This document shows positions 8,777 to 17,578 of a stretch of 64,000 nucleotides of DNA, in pieces. The position numbers were made by a program, and so were the translations under genes. The first letter of the stretch is position 1. Every line of letters starts with the position of its first letter. Under the pieces are notes generated by a model. The model was given only the letters and a program-made list of their open reading frames with translations. It was not told the origin of the DNA and did no database searches. Source of the DNA: Halomarinibacterium sedimenti (GTDB lineage Bacteria > Bacteroidota > Bacteroidia > Flavobacteriales > Flavobacteriaceae); the NCBI RefSeq assembly GCF_019312585.1, contig NZ_JAHWDP010000002.1:496001-560000 (forward strand). The letters run 5' to 3'.

Positions 8777-11700
8777 TTACTGTTGTTGAAATTCTTGAGG
8801 AGTGCAATGGTACACTTCTTTGAAACATTTAATAAAATAGGAAGGAGTATTAAACCCAACCTGATAGGCTATTTCTGAAACTGTGGCGTCCGACTCCTTC
8901 AAAAGGGTGAGTGAAAGTTTTAATCGTTGAGATCTAATAAACTCTGAAGCAGACATATTAAAAATAGCCTTTAACTTACGATGCAATTGAGTTCTGCTTA
9001 GAAGCATGGCGGTTGCAAATTGCTCGCTATTAAAACTGGTTTGTGTAATTTCCTCATCCAGTATAATCTTAAGTTTGTTCAGGAAATTAGTCTCTGTAGA
9101 GGTTATAGCCAATTCTGGTTGGATACTAAAATCTTTACTAAATCTTTGCTGCAATAACCTTCTATTTTCAATAAGCTTTTCCACCCTTAGCTTTAGGTTT
9201 TCACTATTAAAAGGTTTAGTAACATAAGCGTCGGCTCCTGTTTTTAGCCCAATCATTTCGTTTTCCTCACCTACTTTGGCAGTTAATAGAATAATGGGGA
9301 TATGACTGCTAAGTTCGTTGTATTTTAACTCGTTACATAACGATATTCCATCTTTCACAGGCATCATGACATCGCTAACAATGAGGTCTGGTATTTGCTT
9401 TAAAGCTTTTTCTATTCCTATCTTACCATTAGAGGCTTCAATAATATCATAAGAGTCCTTAAAAATGGAAACTACAAATTTTCGAATATCCGTATCATCT
9501 TCAACAATTAAAATCTTGGCCTTTCCTACCGAGGTGGTTTTATCCCTTTTTACTTCAGAAAAAACAACCTTATCACTAGTATTATGTATTATATCTGAAT
9601 CATCAAAAGCACTTTTTACAATGGGTAAAGTAACCGTAAACTGAATTTTATCTTTAGCGACGGTATTGGCTATAATGCTTCCCTTAGAAAGAGTTATTAA
9701 TTCCTTGACTAAGGCTAACCCTACACCAACTCCCTCCGCATTAGTATCGTCTTGATAAAACCGATGAAACAACCTACTTAAATCGGTAATGTTTACCTTT
9801 TGATAACTATTAATTAGTGATAGTAATAAATAGTTATCTTTTTTATTAATATCGAGAATAATATCCGTGTTTTCAGGAGCATATTTAATGGCATTTGAGA
9901 ATAAATTGGAAACTACTTTTTCAATAATATCTTTATCATACCAAGCATTGGCTAAATCTTCCGAGGGGAAATGAGTTTGTATAGAAATATGTTTTTGCGC
10001 CGCTTTATATTTAAATGCCTCCACTAGTTGCTTGAGTAATATTATTAAGTCACCTTGACGTACTTGCAACTTTAATTGCCCAGAGTCTATTAAAGACAAA
10101 TCCATCATTTGGTTGACAAGATTGAGCAACCTATTGGCATTTTGTTTTACTAAAGTGAGTTCCTTTCTATCTTCTTCAGACAGTTCCCTTTTTGTTAATT
10201 GATGATCAATAGGACCAGAGATAAGTGTTAGGGGTGTTCTAAATTCATGCGAAATGTTAGTGTAAAGAGTTGTCTTAAACTCATTAAGTTTTATTAGTCG
10301 TTCGGTTTCAGCATGTTCTAATTGTAATTTCGTTTTTACATCCCATCGAAACTTTAAATACCAATAAATACCATAAAGTAGTAACAACAACAATAACAAA
10401 TAGGTCACCTTCATGACATTGGTAAGATACCAAGGTTTTAAAATGCGAAATGAGTATTCTACAGGGACTTTATTCCATTCCCCATCATAATTACTCGATA
10501 GCACCCTAAATGTATAATTATTGGGAGGTAAATTGGTGTAGTGGGCTATGTTAGAAAAATCTGGAAAAGTCCAATCTGTGTCATGATTAACTAATTGATA
10601 CCGATATAGATTTAGTTCCGGTTGCGAAAAATGTAATCCAGCAAAAGTAAAAGTAAGTGTGTTTTGGTCATGAGTAAAAACAGCATTAGGAGTCATAGGC
10701 TGTTTATTACCAAAGAGCTCAACCTGAGTAATCACGGTTTTTGGTGCTGCAGCATTGAGTGTTAACTGGTTTGGATTAAACCAATTAACGCCTTCCAACC
10801 CACCAAAATAGAGCAGATTATCGTCCCCTTTATAGTAGGCCCCCGTATTAAACTCCAATGCTTGTAATCCACTACTCGTGGTATAATTTTCAATATAGCG
10901 CTTATTCGCTTCCTTTAAATTGAATTTGGTAATACCCTTATTAGAACTTAACCATAAATTTCCTTGTGCATCTGGTAAAATACTATAAATAACATTATTA
11001 GCAAGCCATTGGTCAATGGTATAAACTTTAATAGATTTATCCTCAATATTGTACATTTTTAAGCCATTTCCATTGGTTCCAATCCAAAGCTTGTTATTTT
11101 CAAAATACAGCGATTTTATCTTGTCTGGAATCTCATGAATCTTTTCAATTTTTTCTTCGGAAGCATCCCATAAAAAAAGCCCGTGGTCTTCGCTCCCAAT
11201 CCATAAATCATTGTTGGTTCCTTCTTCAATCGTTCTAATATTATTAGAAGTTAGCGCACTGTTCTCAGAATTTATTTCCTTCAAAATTCCTTGACTCCTA
11301 TCAAATAATACCAAGCCACGATCGCGAGTACATAACCAGATATTGGATGCGCGATCCCTATACATCTTCCAGATAGTCATTTTGGAAGTTTCAGGGAAAG
11401 ATTCCATCTTTCCGCTTGCACTCATAATTTGTAATCCCTCCCCTTGATGCCCTATCCACAATTCATGATGATAAAACATCAAACTCATAATACGATCACT
11501 TCGCAGATTTGAATTTTCTGTAGAATACGTTTTGTACTTTTCCTGCTCTAAATTCACTGCCGAAAGTCCCTTTCCTGAAGTCCCTATCCAAATAGTATGA
11601 TCCTCATCCACAGTAATAGCTCTGGCAAGGTCTACAAATACGTTATTTGGAGTTTGTGAATTGGTAATAACCTGAAACTTAAACAAATGCTCGTCGTAAT

Positions 11701-12691
11701 AACTTAGCCCTCCCCCATCGGTTCCTAACCAAATGGTTCCCGTATAATCCATATACAAACTTAAAACATCGTCATAACTAATTCCGAAGGCATTTTTATT
11801 ATTCACTAAAAAATGCTTAACCTTCTCATTAGTAAAATCATATACATACACCCCATCACCATAAGTAGCAATCCATAAGTTATTGTATTGATCTATTAAT
11901 AAATCCTGAATGTTTAGCGTTTCAGGAAGGTTAGGGTGCTTCACTATATGTAGTATTTCAGTATCTGGAAACTTATAAAAAAGCCCAGAACCAAAAGTAC
12001 CAACCCATAATCTTTTTTCTTTGGATGTCGCTAAAGCACTAAAATGAGCTCCATTGCCCTCACTTTCAATTTTTGAAATATTACTGTTTCCTATTTTAAA
12101 TACCCCACCTGAAGCTGCTACAAAAAGTGTGTTGTCTATTTCAAGAAATTCAAAAATATCCTGCCCATTCAATTCCTTATTAAATATCTGTGTTGTATCT
12201 CTTGTAGTATTAGATATGGTAAAAAGCCCCTCACCATAGGTTCCAATAAAATAATCATTTTTCTTATTCTGAAAAATACAACTTGGGCTGGGAATACCGC
12301 TTAAAGTCTTAAAAGTTTCATTTTCTCTATCAAACTTTTCCAATGTACCACCACTGCCAATAATCCATAATGTACCTCCCCTATCCATGTAAACTTTCCC
12401 TAGATTGCTGAACGTAGGCCGTGTAACGTCTTCAAATTGTTTGTTGTAAAAAGTAAAAGATTTTCCGTCATATTTATTAAGTCCATCTTGTGTTGCAAAC
12501 CACATATAACCAATCGAATCTTGAGAAATGCTAACCACACTATTTTGCGACAAACCATGTTCTACGGTCAATTCTTTAAAAGAAATCTGCTTTAAATTTG
12601 AAATAGACTTGGCGTCTTTAGGCTCAACATTTTGTGCCAGTAACACAAAAGGTAGCAATAATAAAAAGCCTAAAATTCTAAAAAAGTTCAT
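8777..12691 (-). CDS. Hybrid two-component system sensor/regulator (beta-propeller, kinase, receiver, AraC HTH)
   Basis: A 1304-residue one-protein signalling system. In order it has a signal peptide (1-19), a periplasmic two-propeller sensor made of Reg_prop repeats (about 30-650, with motifs such as LWIGTDGGGLSYY), a Y_Y_Y domain (about 660-745) and a membrane helix (about 757-780). The kinase follows, with phospho-acceptor His in NISHEFRTPL (about 815), N box SNLFSNAIKYAPEN and G box GVGVGLAL. Then come a receiver with phospho-Asp in DLIVSDVMMP (about 1106) and an AraC-type DNA-binding domain (about 1215-1304). The length is typical. Such proteins usually sense glycan breakdown products and switch on neighbouring SusC/SusD loci. 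No SusC/SusD pair adjoins it here; the nearest same-strand target is the S74 repeat protein. Confidence 0.93.
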   Translation of the reverse strand: MNFFRILGFLLLLPFVLLAQNVEPKDAKSISNLKQISFKELTVEHGLSQNSVVSISQDSIGYMWFATQDGLNKYDGKSFTFYNKQFEDVTRPTFSNLGKVYMDRGGTLWIIGSGGTLEKFDRENETFKTLSGIPSPSCIFQNKKNDYFIGTYGEGLFTISNTTRDTTQIFNKELNGQDIFEFLEIDNTLFVAASGGVFKIGNSNISKIESEGNGAHFSALATSKEKRLWVGTFGSGLFYKFPDTEILHIVKHPNLPETLNIQDLLIDQYNNLWIATYGDGVYVYDFTNEKVKHFLVNNKNAFGISYDDVLSLYMDYTGTIWLGTDGGGLSYYDEHLFKFQVITNSQTPNNVFVDLARAITVDEDHTIWIGTSGKGLSAVNLEQEKYKTYSTENSNLRSDRIMSLMFYHHELWIGHQGEGLQIMSASGKMESFPETSKMTIWKMYRDRASNIWLCTRDRGLVLFDRSQGILKEINSENSALTSNNIRTIEEGTNNDLWIGSEDHGLFLWDASEEKIEKIHEIPDKIKSLYFENNKLWIGTNGNGLKMYNIEDKSIKVYTIDQWLANNVIYSILPDAQGNLWLSSNKGITKFNLKEANKRYIENYTTSSGLQALEFNTGAYYKGDDNLLYFGGLEGVNWFNPNQLTLNAAAPKTVITQVELFGNKQPMTPNAVFTHDQNTLTFTFAGLHFSQPELNLYRYQLVNHDTDWTFPDFSNIAHYTNLPPNNYTFRVLSSNYDGEWNKVPVEYSFRILKPWYLTNVMKVTYLLLLLLLLYGIYWYLKFRWDVKTKLQLEHAETERLIKLNEFKTTLYTNISHEFRTPLTLISGPIDHQLTKRELSEEDRKELTLVKQNANRLLNLVNQMMDLSLIDSGQLKLQVRQGDLIILLKQLVEAFKYKAAQKHISIQTHFPSEDLANAWYDKDIIEKVVSNLFSNAIKYAPENTDIILDINKKDNYLLLSLINSYQKVNITDLSRLFHRFYQDDTNAEGVGVGLALVKELITLSKGSIIANTVAKDKIQFTVTLPIVKSAFDDSDIIHNTSDKVVFSEVKRDKTTSVGKAKILIVEDDTDIRKFVVSIFKDSYDIIEASNGKIGIEKALKQIPDLIVSDVMMPVKDGISLCNELKYNELSSHIPIILLTAKVGEENEMIGLKTGADAYVTKPFNSENLKLRVEKLIENRRLLQQRFSKDFSIQPELAITSTETNFLNKLKIILDEEITQTSFNSEQFATAMLLSRTQLHRKLKAIFNMSASEFIRSQRLKLSLTLLKESDATVSEIAYQVGFNTPSYFIKCFKEVYHCTPQEFQQQ

Positions 12692-12787
12692 TAATATTCC
12701 AGTCTATATCTAAATATACTAAAGAAATAGTGAAAAAAGGAAAGAATTGATGGGTCGAAACTAATATTGTTACTTCACCCACTCATT

Positions 12788-13330
12788 TTAAAAAGAGATA
12801 TTTACAAAGGGAAGTATAGGACTTGTATAAACACTTTCGTCTTCATTATAAAGCACATTATATTTTGCCCCAATGGTAATTTTCTCGGTTACGTTCATAC
12901 CAGCACCAAGAAATAATGCAGCGTCCCAATAGTTGTTTTTCATTTTTCCTGTTGGGGTTTCGGTTTCGGTAGAAACGTTTAATTCGGCAAACTCCAATAA
13001 GGCAGTCAACATCTTAATGGGTGTGTACTGAAAAATAACATTACCTCCAATGGTCGTGGTATTCTGAATATCTTTTAAAGCTGTATAACTTCCCTGCACA
13101 CCACCACCAAAACTAATCTTTTCGTTAGCTTGATACGTAATATTGGGTGCTAAGCTAATATTGGTTCCACCTATAAAACTTAGTCCAAATCCAACACCAA
13201 ATTTCCATTTATTGGGTTTAGCAGAAGTACTATCTATTACCTTTATTTCTGTTGTTTGAGATTGGACTCCTTCACTATAAATAAGTATAATAGTAGTGAA
13301 AAGGATGGTGAAAATAAATTTGTTTTTCAT
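12788..13330 (-). CDS. Small outer-membrane beta-barrel protein
   Basis: A 180-residue protein with an N-terminal signal peptide (hydrophobic to about residue 24, SQTTE following). It then alternates hydrophobic and polar residues in about eight strands rich in Gly, Thr and aromatic residues (FGVGFGLSFIGG, AALFLGAGMNV, ITIGAKYNVLY). It ends in Phe (FVNISF), as expected for a barrel inserted by the BAM complex. The strand count suggests an eight-stranded barrel of the OmpW/OmpA-N kind. It lies between the DegT aminotransferase and the hybrid sensor. I cannot assign a substrate. Confidence 0.65.
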   Translation of the reverse strand: MKNKFIFTILFTTIILIYSEGVQSQTTEIKVIDSTSAKPNKWKFGVGFGLSFIGGTNISLAPNITYQANEKISFGGGVQGSYTALKDIQNTTTIGGNVIFQYTPIKMLTALLEFAELNVSTETETPTGKMKNNYWDAALFLGAGMNVTEKITIGAKYNVLYNEDESVYTSPILPFVNISF

Positions 13331-13355
13331 AAGTGAGGTATTACTTTACAAAATA

Positions 13356-14573
13356 TTATAAAGTAGATTTATGATGGGAATATAAACTATTTTCTATTAC
13401 TGACTTCATTTTAAGAGCCCTTTCCTTAACCTGCTCTTCACTCCAACCAATTTTCACCAAGCTTGAAATGGTGCGCCCCATCCAAAGGTCACTCTTTGAA
13501 AAATTAGTATTGTTTAAATCTTGTATCTGATTCTGAATCTCTTGCGGAAGATTACCCATGCTCTTTAAATGGCGAAGGTGCTCCCAGCCATTAATGTAGT
13601 GCCAGTTGTTTTTAAACCAATAGAAACAAGCATCCACTCCAGCTTCTCCTAAAGCTTTATGGGCTTTTTCAGTTAATTCTTGGGTAGGTAAAAAGAAGTT
13701 TAAAAAGGAATAATTTTCTTCGCCACCTTCGGGTACGGTTCTAAAAGTGACCCCATCTACTTTGGATAATTCATTTCGTAAAATGGTGTAGTTTTTTTTC
13801 TGAATAGCTAAAAAGGTATCTAGCTTCTCCAATTGCCCTAAACCAACCGCTGCGTGCAATTCTGAAATTCTAAAATTATAGCCCAAATGCGGATGGGTTT
13901 CGGCACCACGGTCGTTCCCAATGTGGTCGTGGCCGTGATCCTGATACTGATCTGCATTTAAAGCAAATTGTTTCGTATTGGTAATAATTCCGCCCCCTTC
14001 TCCACAGGTAATGGTTTTTACAAAGTCAAACGAAAAGCAACCCAAGTCTCCATAGCTTCCTAAGGGTTTTCCATCATACGTTCCTCCTAAAGCTTGACAG
14101 GCATCTTCTAATAAAATAAGGTCGTGTTTTTCGCAAATAGCTTTTAATTCTTTTAAACGTGCCATAGAACCGCACATATGTACGGGCATCACACATTTGG
14201 TTTTAGGAGTAATGGCTGCTTCCACTGCTTTTGGGTCTAACGTAAGCGTATCGTCAATATCTACTAATACCGGTACAGCACCCAATGCCATAATAGATTC
14301 AAAACTGGCCACAAAAGTAAAGGTAGGCATAATCACTTCGTCCCCTGCTCCAATTCCAGCCGAAGCCAGCGCCACCGTTAAGGCAGCTGTGCCACTCGAC
14401 ACCAATTGGCAATACTCCGCACCCATTCGTTTTGCAAACGCTTTTTCAAACGTTTTAGCTTTCCAATGGCTATTTCGCATGCCGTCAAATCCGTAGCGCA
14501 TTAATACACCACTTTCCATGACATCGTTTACATGTTTGCGTTCTTCTTCTCCAAATAATTCGAATCCAGGCAT
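13356..14573 (-). CDS. DegT/DnrJ/EryC1/StrS family PLP-dependent aminotransferase
   Basis: A 405-residue sugar-aminotransferase-family enzyme. The family moves an amino group onto a keto-sugar or keto-cyclitol using pyridoxal phosphate. The aldimine Lys is in SFDFVKTITCGEGGG (about residue 185), matching the family signature. The N-terminal half also has SSGTAALTVALASAGIG, and LEDACQALGGTYDGK contains the Asp that contacts the cofactor ring. Length and architecture are complete. There are no other sugar-nucleotide genes nearby, so the substrate cannot be inferred. The gene has its own promoter about 110 bp upstream and diverges from the glycerate permease gene. Confidence 0.88.
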   Translation of the reverse strand: MPGFELFGEEERKHVNDVMESGVLMRYGFDGMRNSHWKAKTFEKAFAKRMGAEYCQLVSSGTAALTVALASAGIGAGDEVIMPTFTFVASFESIMALGAVPVLVDIDDTLTLDPKAVEAAITPKTKCVMPVHMCGSMARLKELKAICEKHDLILLEDACQALGGTYDGKPLGSYGDLGCFSFDFVKTITCGEGGGIITNTKQFALNADQYQDHGHDHIGNDRGAETHPHLGYNFRISELHAAVGLGQLEKLDTFLAIQKKNYTILRNELSKVDGVTFRTVPEGGEENYSFLNFFLPTQELTEKAHKALGEAGVDACFYWFKNNWHYINGWEHLRHLKSMGNLPQEIQNQIQDLNNTNFSKSDLWMGRTISSLVKIGWSEEQVKERALKMKSVIENSLYSHHKSTL

Positions 14574-14596
14574 TCTTTATGGGTTTTGGGTTATGG

Positions 14597-14631
14597 GTCT
14601 TAAGTCTTAGGTCTTAGGTCTTAGGTCTTAG
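14597..14631. repeat. Five tandem copies of a 7-bp unit in the leader of the DegT gene
   Basis: The heptamer GTCTTAG occurs five times in a row; the first copy has one mismatch (GTCTTAA). The array lies between the promoter at 14682-14712 and the start codon at 14573, so it would be in the 5' untranslated mRNA. Copy number may vary between strains. Confidence 0.85.
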
Positions 14632-14681
14632 ATAAATTTATACATATTCGCCTTTTCTCTTCACCCCTCATAGACGAGCCA

Positions 14682-14712
14682 CAAAGGTAAGGGTTGCGTG
14701 GGGAGTGTGCAA
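14682..14712 (-). promoter_or_regulatory. Promoter of the DegT aminotransferase gene
   Basis: On the minus strand TTG (14712-14710), a 20-bp spacer and TACCTTTG (14689-14682) match the Bacteroidota -33/-7 consensus exactly. The expected transcript start is near 14675, giving a leader of about 100 nt that contains the heptamer array. Confidence 0.75.
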
Positions 14713-14815
14713 TAGCTATGAAATCCAAATAATTCAAGTTTCGGAAAAAAACGTAACTTTCTAATCGCTGAAAAACACTACCTAATTTAATGCCAAGTAA
14801 CTTAACCAACCCCCT

Positions 14816-16141
14816 ATGAACCTTCTCCTAATCATTTTAGCTGTACTCGTTTTTATCGTTGTTGCCATTGCCAAATTCAAAATACATCCTTTTATCACCC
14901 TCATTCTTGCCGCGATTATGATGGGGTTTTTTATGGGATTAGACGGAACGACCATCCTTAATACCATCAGTGAAGGCTTTGGAAATACCCTTTCGAGCAT
15001 AGGGATCATTATAGGGTTGGGAGCCGTCATTGGTACCTTTTTGGAAAAATCAGGTGGGACTTCCATTATAGCCAAATATATTTTAAAACTCATTGGCGAT
15101 AAAAAATCACCCTTAGCCATGAACCTCACAGGAATTTTAGTATCCATTCCCGTTTTCTGCGATTCGGGGTTTATTATCCTTTCCTCCTTAAACAAGGCAC
15201 TCAGTAAAAAAACAGGAATCTCCATGGTGGTGTTTGTAGTAGCCCTTTCTACAGGACTCTACGTTTCTCACGTCTTTATTCCTCCCACTCCTGGACCCCT
15301 AGCCGCTGCAGCAGCCTTAGAAGCCGACTTAGGGTTGGTTATTTTACTTGGGATTGCCATTGCGCTTCCCACCGCTTTTGTGGGCTATCTTTGGGCTGTA
15401 AAATCTGGAAAAAAACTCACTGTAACCGAAGAAACAACCTTTACTAAATCCGAAGAAATCCCCGAAAGCAAATCTTCATTTCTAGCAGTGCTATTACCCA
15501 TACTCATTCCCATTGTATTAATTGCTCTTCGCTCCATTGCCCAATATCCTTCTCATCCCTTTGGAGAAGGAACCCTTGCTACTATCTTTTCCTTTATTGG
15601 TCATCCGCTTCCAGCGTTGTTTATTGGTATTCTTTTCGCCGTGCAACTAGTAACCAAAAACACCCCTGTAAAAGAACGCCTTACGTGGATATCTAGTTCT
15701 TTAAAAGAAGCGGGAGTCATCATTCTTATTACAGGAGCAGGAGGTGCTTTTGGGAGCATCCTTCGTTCAGGAAATTTAGGTGAAATCATTGAAGCCAATT
15801 TCTCAGGTATTGAAGTGGGTATCTTTTTACCTTTTCTCCTCGCTGCTATCCTAAAAACGGCACAAGGTTCCTCTACGGTTTCTATTATTACCACGGCAAC
15901 CATCATTGCCCCTATGATGGGTACTTTAGGGCTTGACAGTGAACTATCTCGTGCCCTTTCTGTTCTTGCAATTGGAGCAGGAGCCATGACAGTTTCTCAT
16001 ATCAACGATAGCTACTTTTGGGTGGTTTCTCAGTTTTCTGGGATGGATACCAAAACTACCCTTAAAAGCCATTCCCTCGCCACCCTCTTTCAAGGCATCA
16101 CCGCGATAGTTTTATTATCTGTAATCCAAATATTCGTTTAA
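14816..16141 (+). CDS. GntP-family permease, probable glycerate:H+ symporter
   Basis: A 441-residue integral membrane protein of about 12 helices. It belongs to the GntP (gluconate permease) family: signatures include PVFCDSGFIILSSLNKALSKK, HVFIPPTPGPLAAAA and AQGSSTVSIITTATI. GntP members import gluconate, glycerate or related sugar acids with protons. The glycerate kinase gene lies 139 bp downstream on the same strand, which makes D-glycerate the likely substrate; this is inferred from context. The translated start MNLLLIILAVLVF begins directly in a membrane helix. A hairpin sits between the two genes, so co-transcription is possible but may be attenuated. Confidence 0.88.
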   Translation: MNLLLIILAVLVFIVVAIAKFKIHPFITLILAAIMMGFFMGLDGTTILNTISEGFGNTLSSIGIIIGLGAVIGTFLEKSGGTSIIAKYILKLIGDKKSPLAMNLTGILVSIPVFCDSGFIILSSLNKALSKKTGISMVVFVVALSTGLYVSHVFIPPTPGPLAAAAALEADLGLVILLGIAIALPTAFVGYLWAVKSGKKLTVTEETTFTKSEEIPESKSSFLAVLLPILIPIVLIALRSIAQYPSHPFGEGTLATIFSFIGHPLPALFIGILFAVQLVTKNTPVKERLTWISSSLKEAGVIILITGAGGAFGSILRSGNLGEIIEANFSGIEVGIFLPFLLAAILKTAQGSSTVSIITTATIIAPMMGTLGLDSELSRALSVLAIGAGAMTVSHINDSYFWVVSQFSGMDTKTTLKSHSLATLFQGITAIVLLSVIQIFV

Positions 16142-16217
16142 ATAAGATGAGTTTTAATGTCTTACATAGTATTATTATTCTACAAAATAGCTTTTTAGAA
16201 GGGGTCTTTTTCTTTGG

Positions 16218-16247
16218 TACTTTCTTTTGGACAAGCAAAAGAAAGTA
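16218..16247. repeat. Perfect 12-bp inverted repeat between permease and glycerate kinase genes
   Basis: TACTTTCTTTTG and its exact complement flank a 6-nt loop (GACAAG). No T-tract follows, so it is a poor intrinsic terminator. It resembles dispersed palindromes scattered in Bacteroidota genomes, and may instead stabilise or attenuate the transcript. Confidence 0.75.
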
Positions 16248-16280
16248 TAAAACGAACCAACCCAATGAAAATAAGAAACA

Positions 16281-17405
16281 ATGAAAATAGTCATAGCACC
16301 AGATTCCTTTAAAGAAAGCCTTTCGGCTAAAGCCGTAGCCGAAAACATCGCCATAGGCATCAAAAAAGTACTACCTCAGGCAGAGACACTACAAATCCCA
16401 ATTTCTGATGGCGGCGAAGGACTCCTCGAAGCCTTGGTACCCGCTCGTAATGGAACCTTGGTGACGGTAACGGTAAAAGACCCACTCCTCCGCCCCATCC
16501 AAGCGCAGTACGGCATCCTTGGCGACGGTACTACTGCTGTGGTAGAAATGGCAACCGCCTCGGGATTGGAACTCCTCACCGAAGCTGAAAAAAACCCCAT
16601 GCGTACCTCCACCTACGGCACAGGACAACTCATTATAGATGCCCTCGATAAAGGCTGTACCAAAATCATTGTAGGAATTGGCGGTAGCGCCACCAACGAT
16701 GGCGGTATGGGAATGATAAAAGCCTTGGGCGGAAAATTCCTAAACGCGAAAGGCAACGACATTGGCGAAGGTGGCGGCGCTTTAGCAAACCTCCACACCA
16801 TAGACTGCTCTCAGTTGGACACCCGTATTGCCCAGTGTGAGTTTATAGGCGCGTGCGACGTTTCCAATCCCTTAATTGGTCCACAAGGTGCTTCTATGGT
16901 CTTTGGTGCACAAAAAGGCGGAAGCCCAGAACAGCTAAAACAGCTAGACCACAACCTAACCCACTACGCAAACATCATACAAAAAGACCTAAACAAAGAC
17001 GTAGTCACTATCCCCGGCGGTGGCGCAGCAGGCGGTATGGGTGCCGCACTCCTTACCTATTTCAACGCGCAATTAGAACGAGGCATTGACCTAATTTTAG
17101 AAACCCTCCAACTCGAAACCCACATCCAGGATGCCGATTGGGTCATTACAGGCGAAGGCAAAATAGACCAGCAAACCCTCTATGGAAAAACCATTGCAGG
17201 CATTGCCGCCTTAGCAAAAAAACACCACGTACCCGTCATTGCCATAGCGGGGAAAGTGGAGCCCATAGATGACCTCTACCACCTAGGCGTAACCGCTACC
17301 TTCTCCATTGTAAACCAACCCATGACCCTACAAGAAGCCATGGCACAAACCGATAAATTGATACAAGCCTGTGTGGAAAATGTATTTAGGACGCTTATAG
17401 CCTAA
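16281..17405 (+). CDS. Glycerate kinase (GarK/GlxK type)
   Basis: A 374-residue enzyme that phosphorylates glycerate with ATP to 2-phosphoglycerate (3-phosphoglycerate in some members), feeding glycolysis. Family signatures are complete. The N-terminus is MKIVIAPDSFKESLSAKAVA. Further in are IPISDGGEGLLEAL, IVGIGGSATNDGGMGM, IPGGGAAGGMGAAL and the C-terminal VITGEGKIDQQTLYGK. Length fits the family (about 370-380). Together with the upstream GntP permease it forms a glycerate uptake and use unit. Its base composition is clearly more GC-rich than the AT-rich genes that follow. Confidence 0.95.
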   Translation: MKIVIAPDSFKESLSAKAVAENIAIGIKKVLPQAETLQIPISDGGEGLLEALVPARNGTLVTVTVKDPLLRPIQAQYGILGDGTTAVVEMATASGLELLTEAEKNPMRTSTYGTGQLIIDALDKGCTKIIVGIGGSATNDGGMGMIKALGGKFLNAKGNDIGEGGGALANLHTIDCSQLDTRIAQCEFIGACDVSNPLIGPQGASMVFGAQKGGSPEQLKQLDHNLTHYANIIQKDLNKDVVTIPGGGAAGGMGAALLTYFNAQLERGIDLILETLQLETHIQDADWVITGEGKIDQQTLYGKTIAGIAALAKKHHVPVIAIAGKVEPIDDLYHLGVTATFSIVNQPMTLQEAMAQTDKLIQACVENVFRTLIA

Positions 17406-17470
17406 CCCGCTCCAATACGTATTTACGGGTAGATGCTAAAAAGTATTATTGTTTATATTTGAAAGTGCGG

Positions 17471-17533
17471 TGACCGGATACCCATGATAGAAAACTTACG
17501 ATATCACCCTTAATCACCGGGATAACCATGATA
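17471..17533. repeat. Imperfect direct repeat upstream of the alpha/beta hydrolase
   Basis: TGACCGGATACCCATGATA (17471-17489) recurs as TCACCGGGATAACCATGATA (17514-17533), differing at three positions plus one extra base. It sits in the 173-bp gap between glycerate kinase and the hydrolase, at the left edge of the cassette-like island. It could be a regulator-binding pair or part of a repeat element. Confidence 0.6.
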
Positions 17534-17543
17534 AAAGGTAACA

Positions 17544-17577
17544 TATAACGAGTTGTGCAACATTAAAAACAACATCT
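17544..17577. repeat. Left border repeat of the hydrolase (core GTTGTGCAAC)
   Basis: The core GTTGTGCAAC (17552-17561) is preceded by ATAACGA. The same unit occurs inverted just after the hydrolase stop codon (GTTGCACAAC at 18518-18527, with ACACCGTGTATAA outside it). The gene is therefore bracketed by inverted copies of one short element. Confidence 0.6.
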
Positions 17578-17578
17578 G

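Noticed and set aside
14621-14809. Minus-strand open frame upstream of the DegT gene
   Set aside because: It overlaps the consensus promoter and heptamer array and shows no protein-like pattern.
14782-15225. Minus-strand open frame of 147 codons inside the permease gene
   Set aside because: It is the shadow of a strongly coding GntP permease on the other strand.
16218-16247. The inverted repeat as an intrinsic terminator of the permease gene
   Set aside because: There is no T-tract after the stem, so it is recorded as a repeat.
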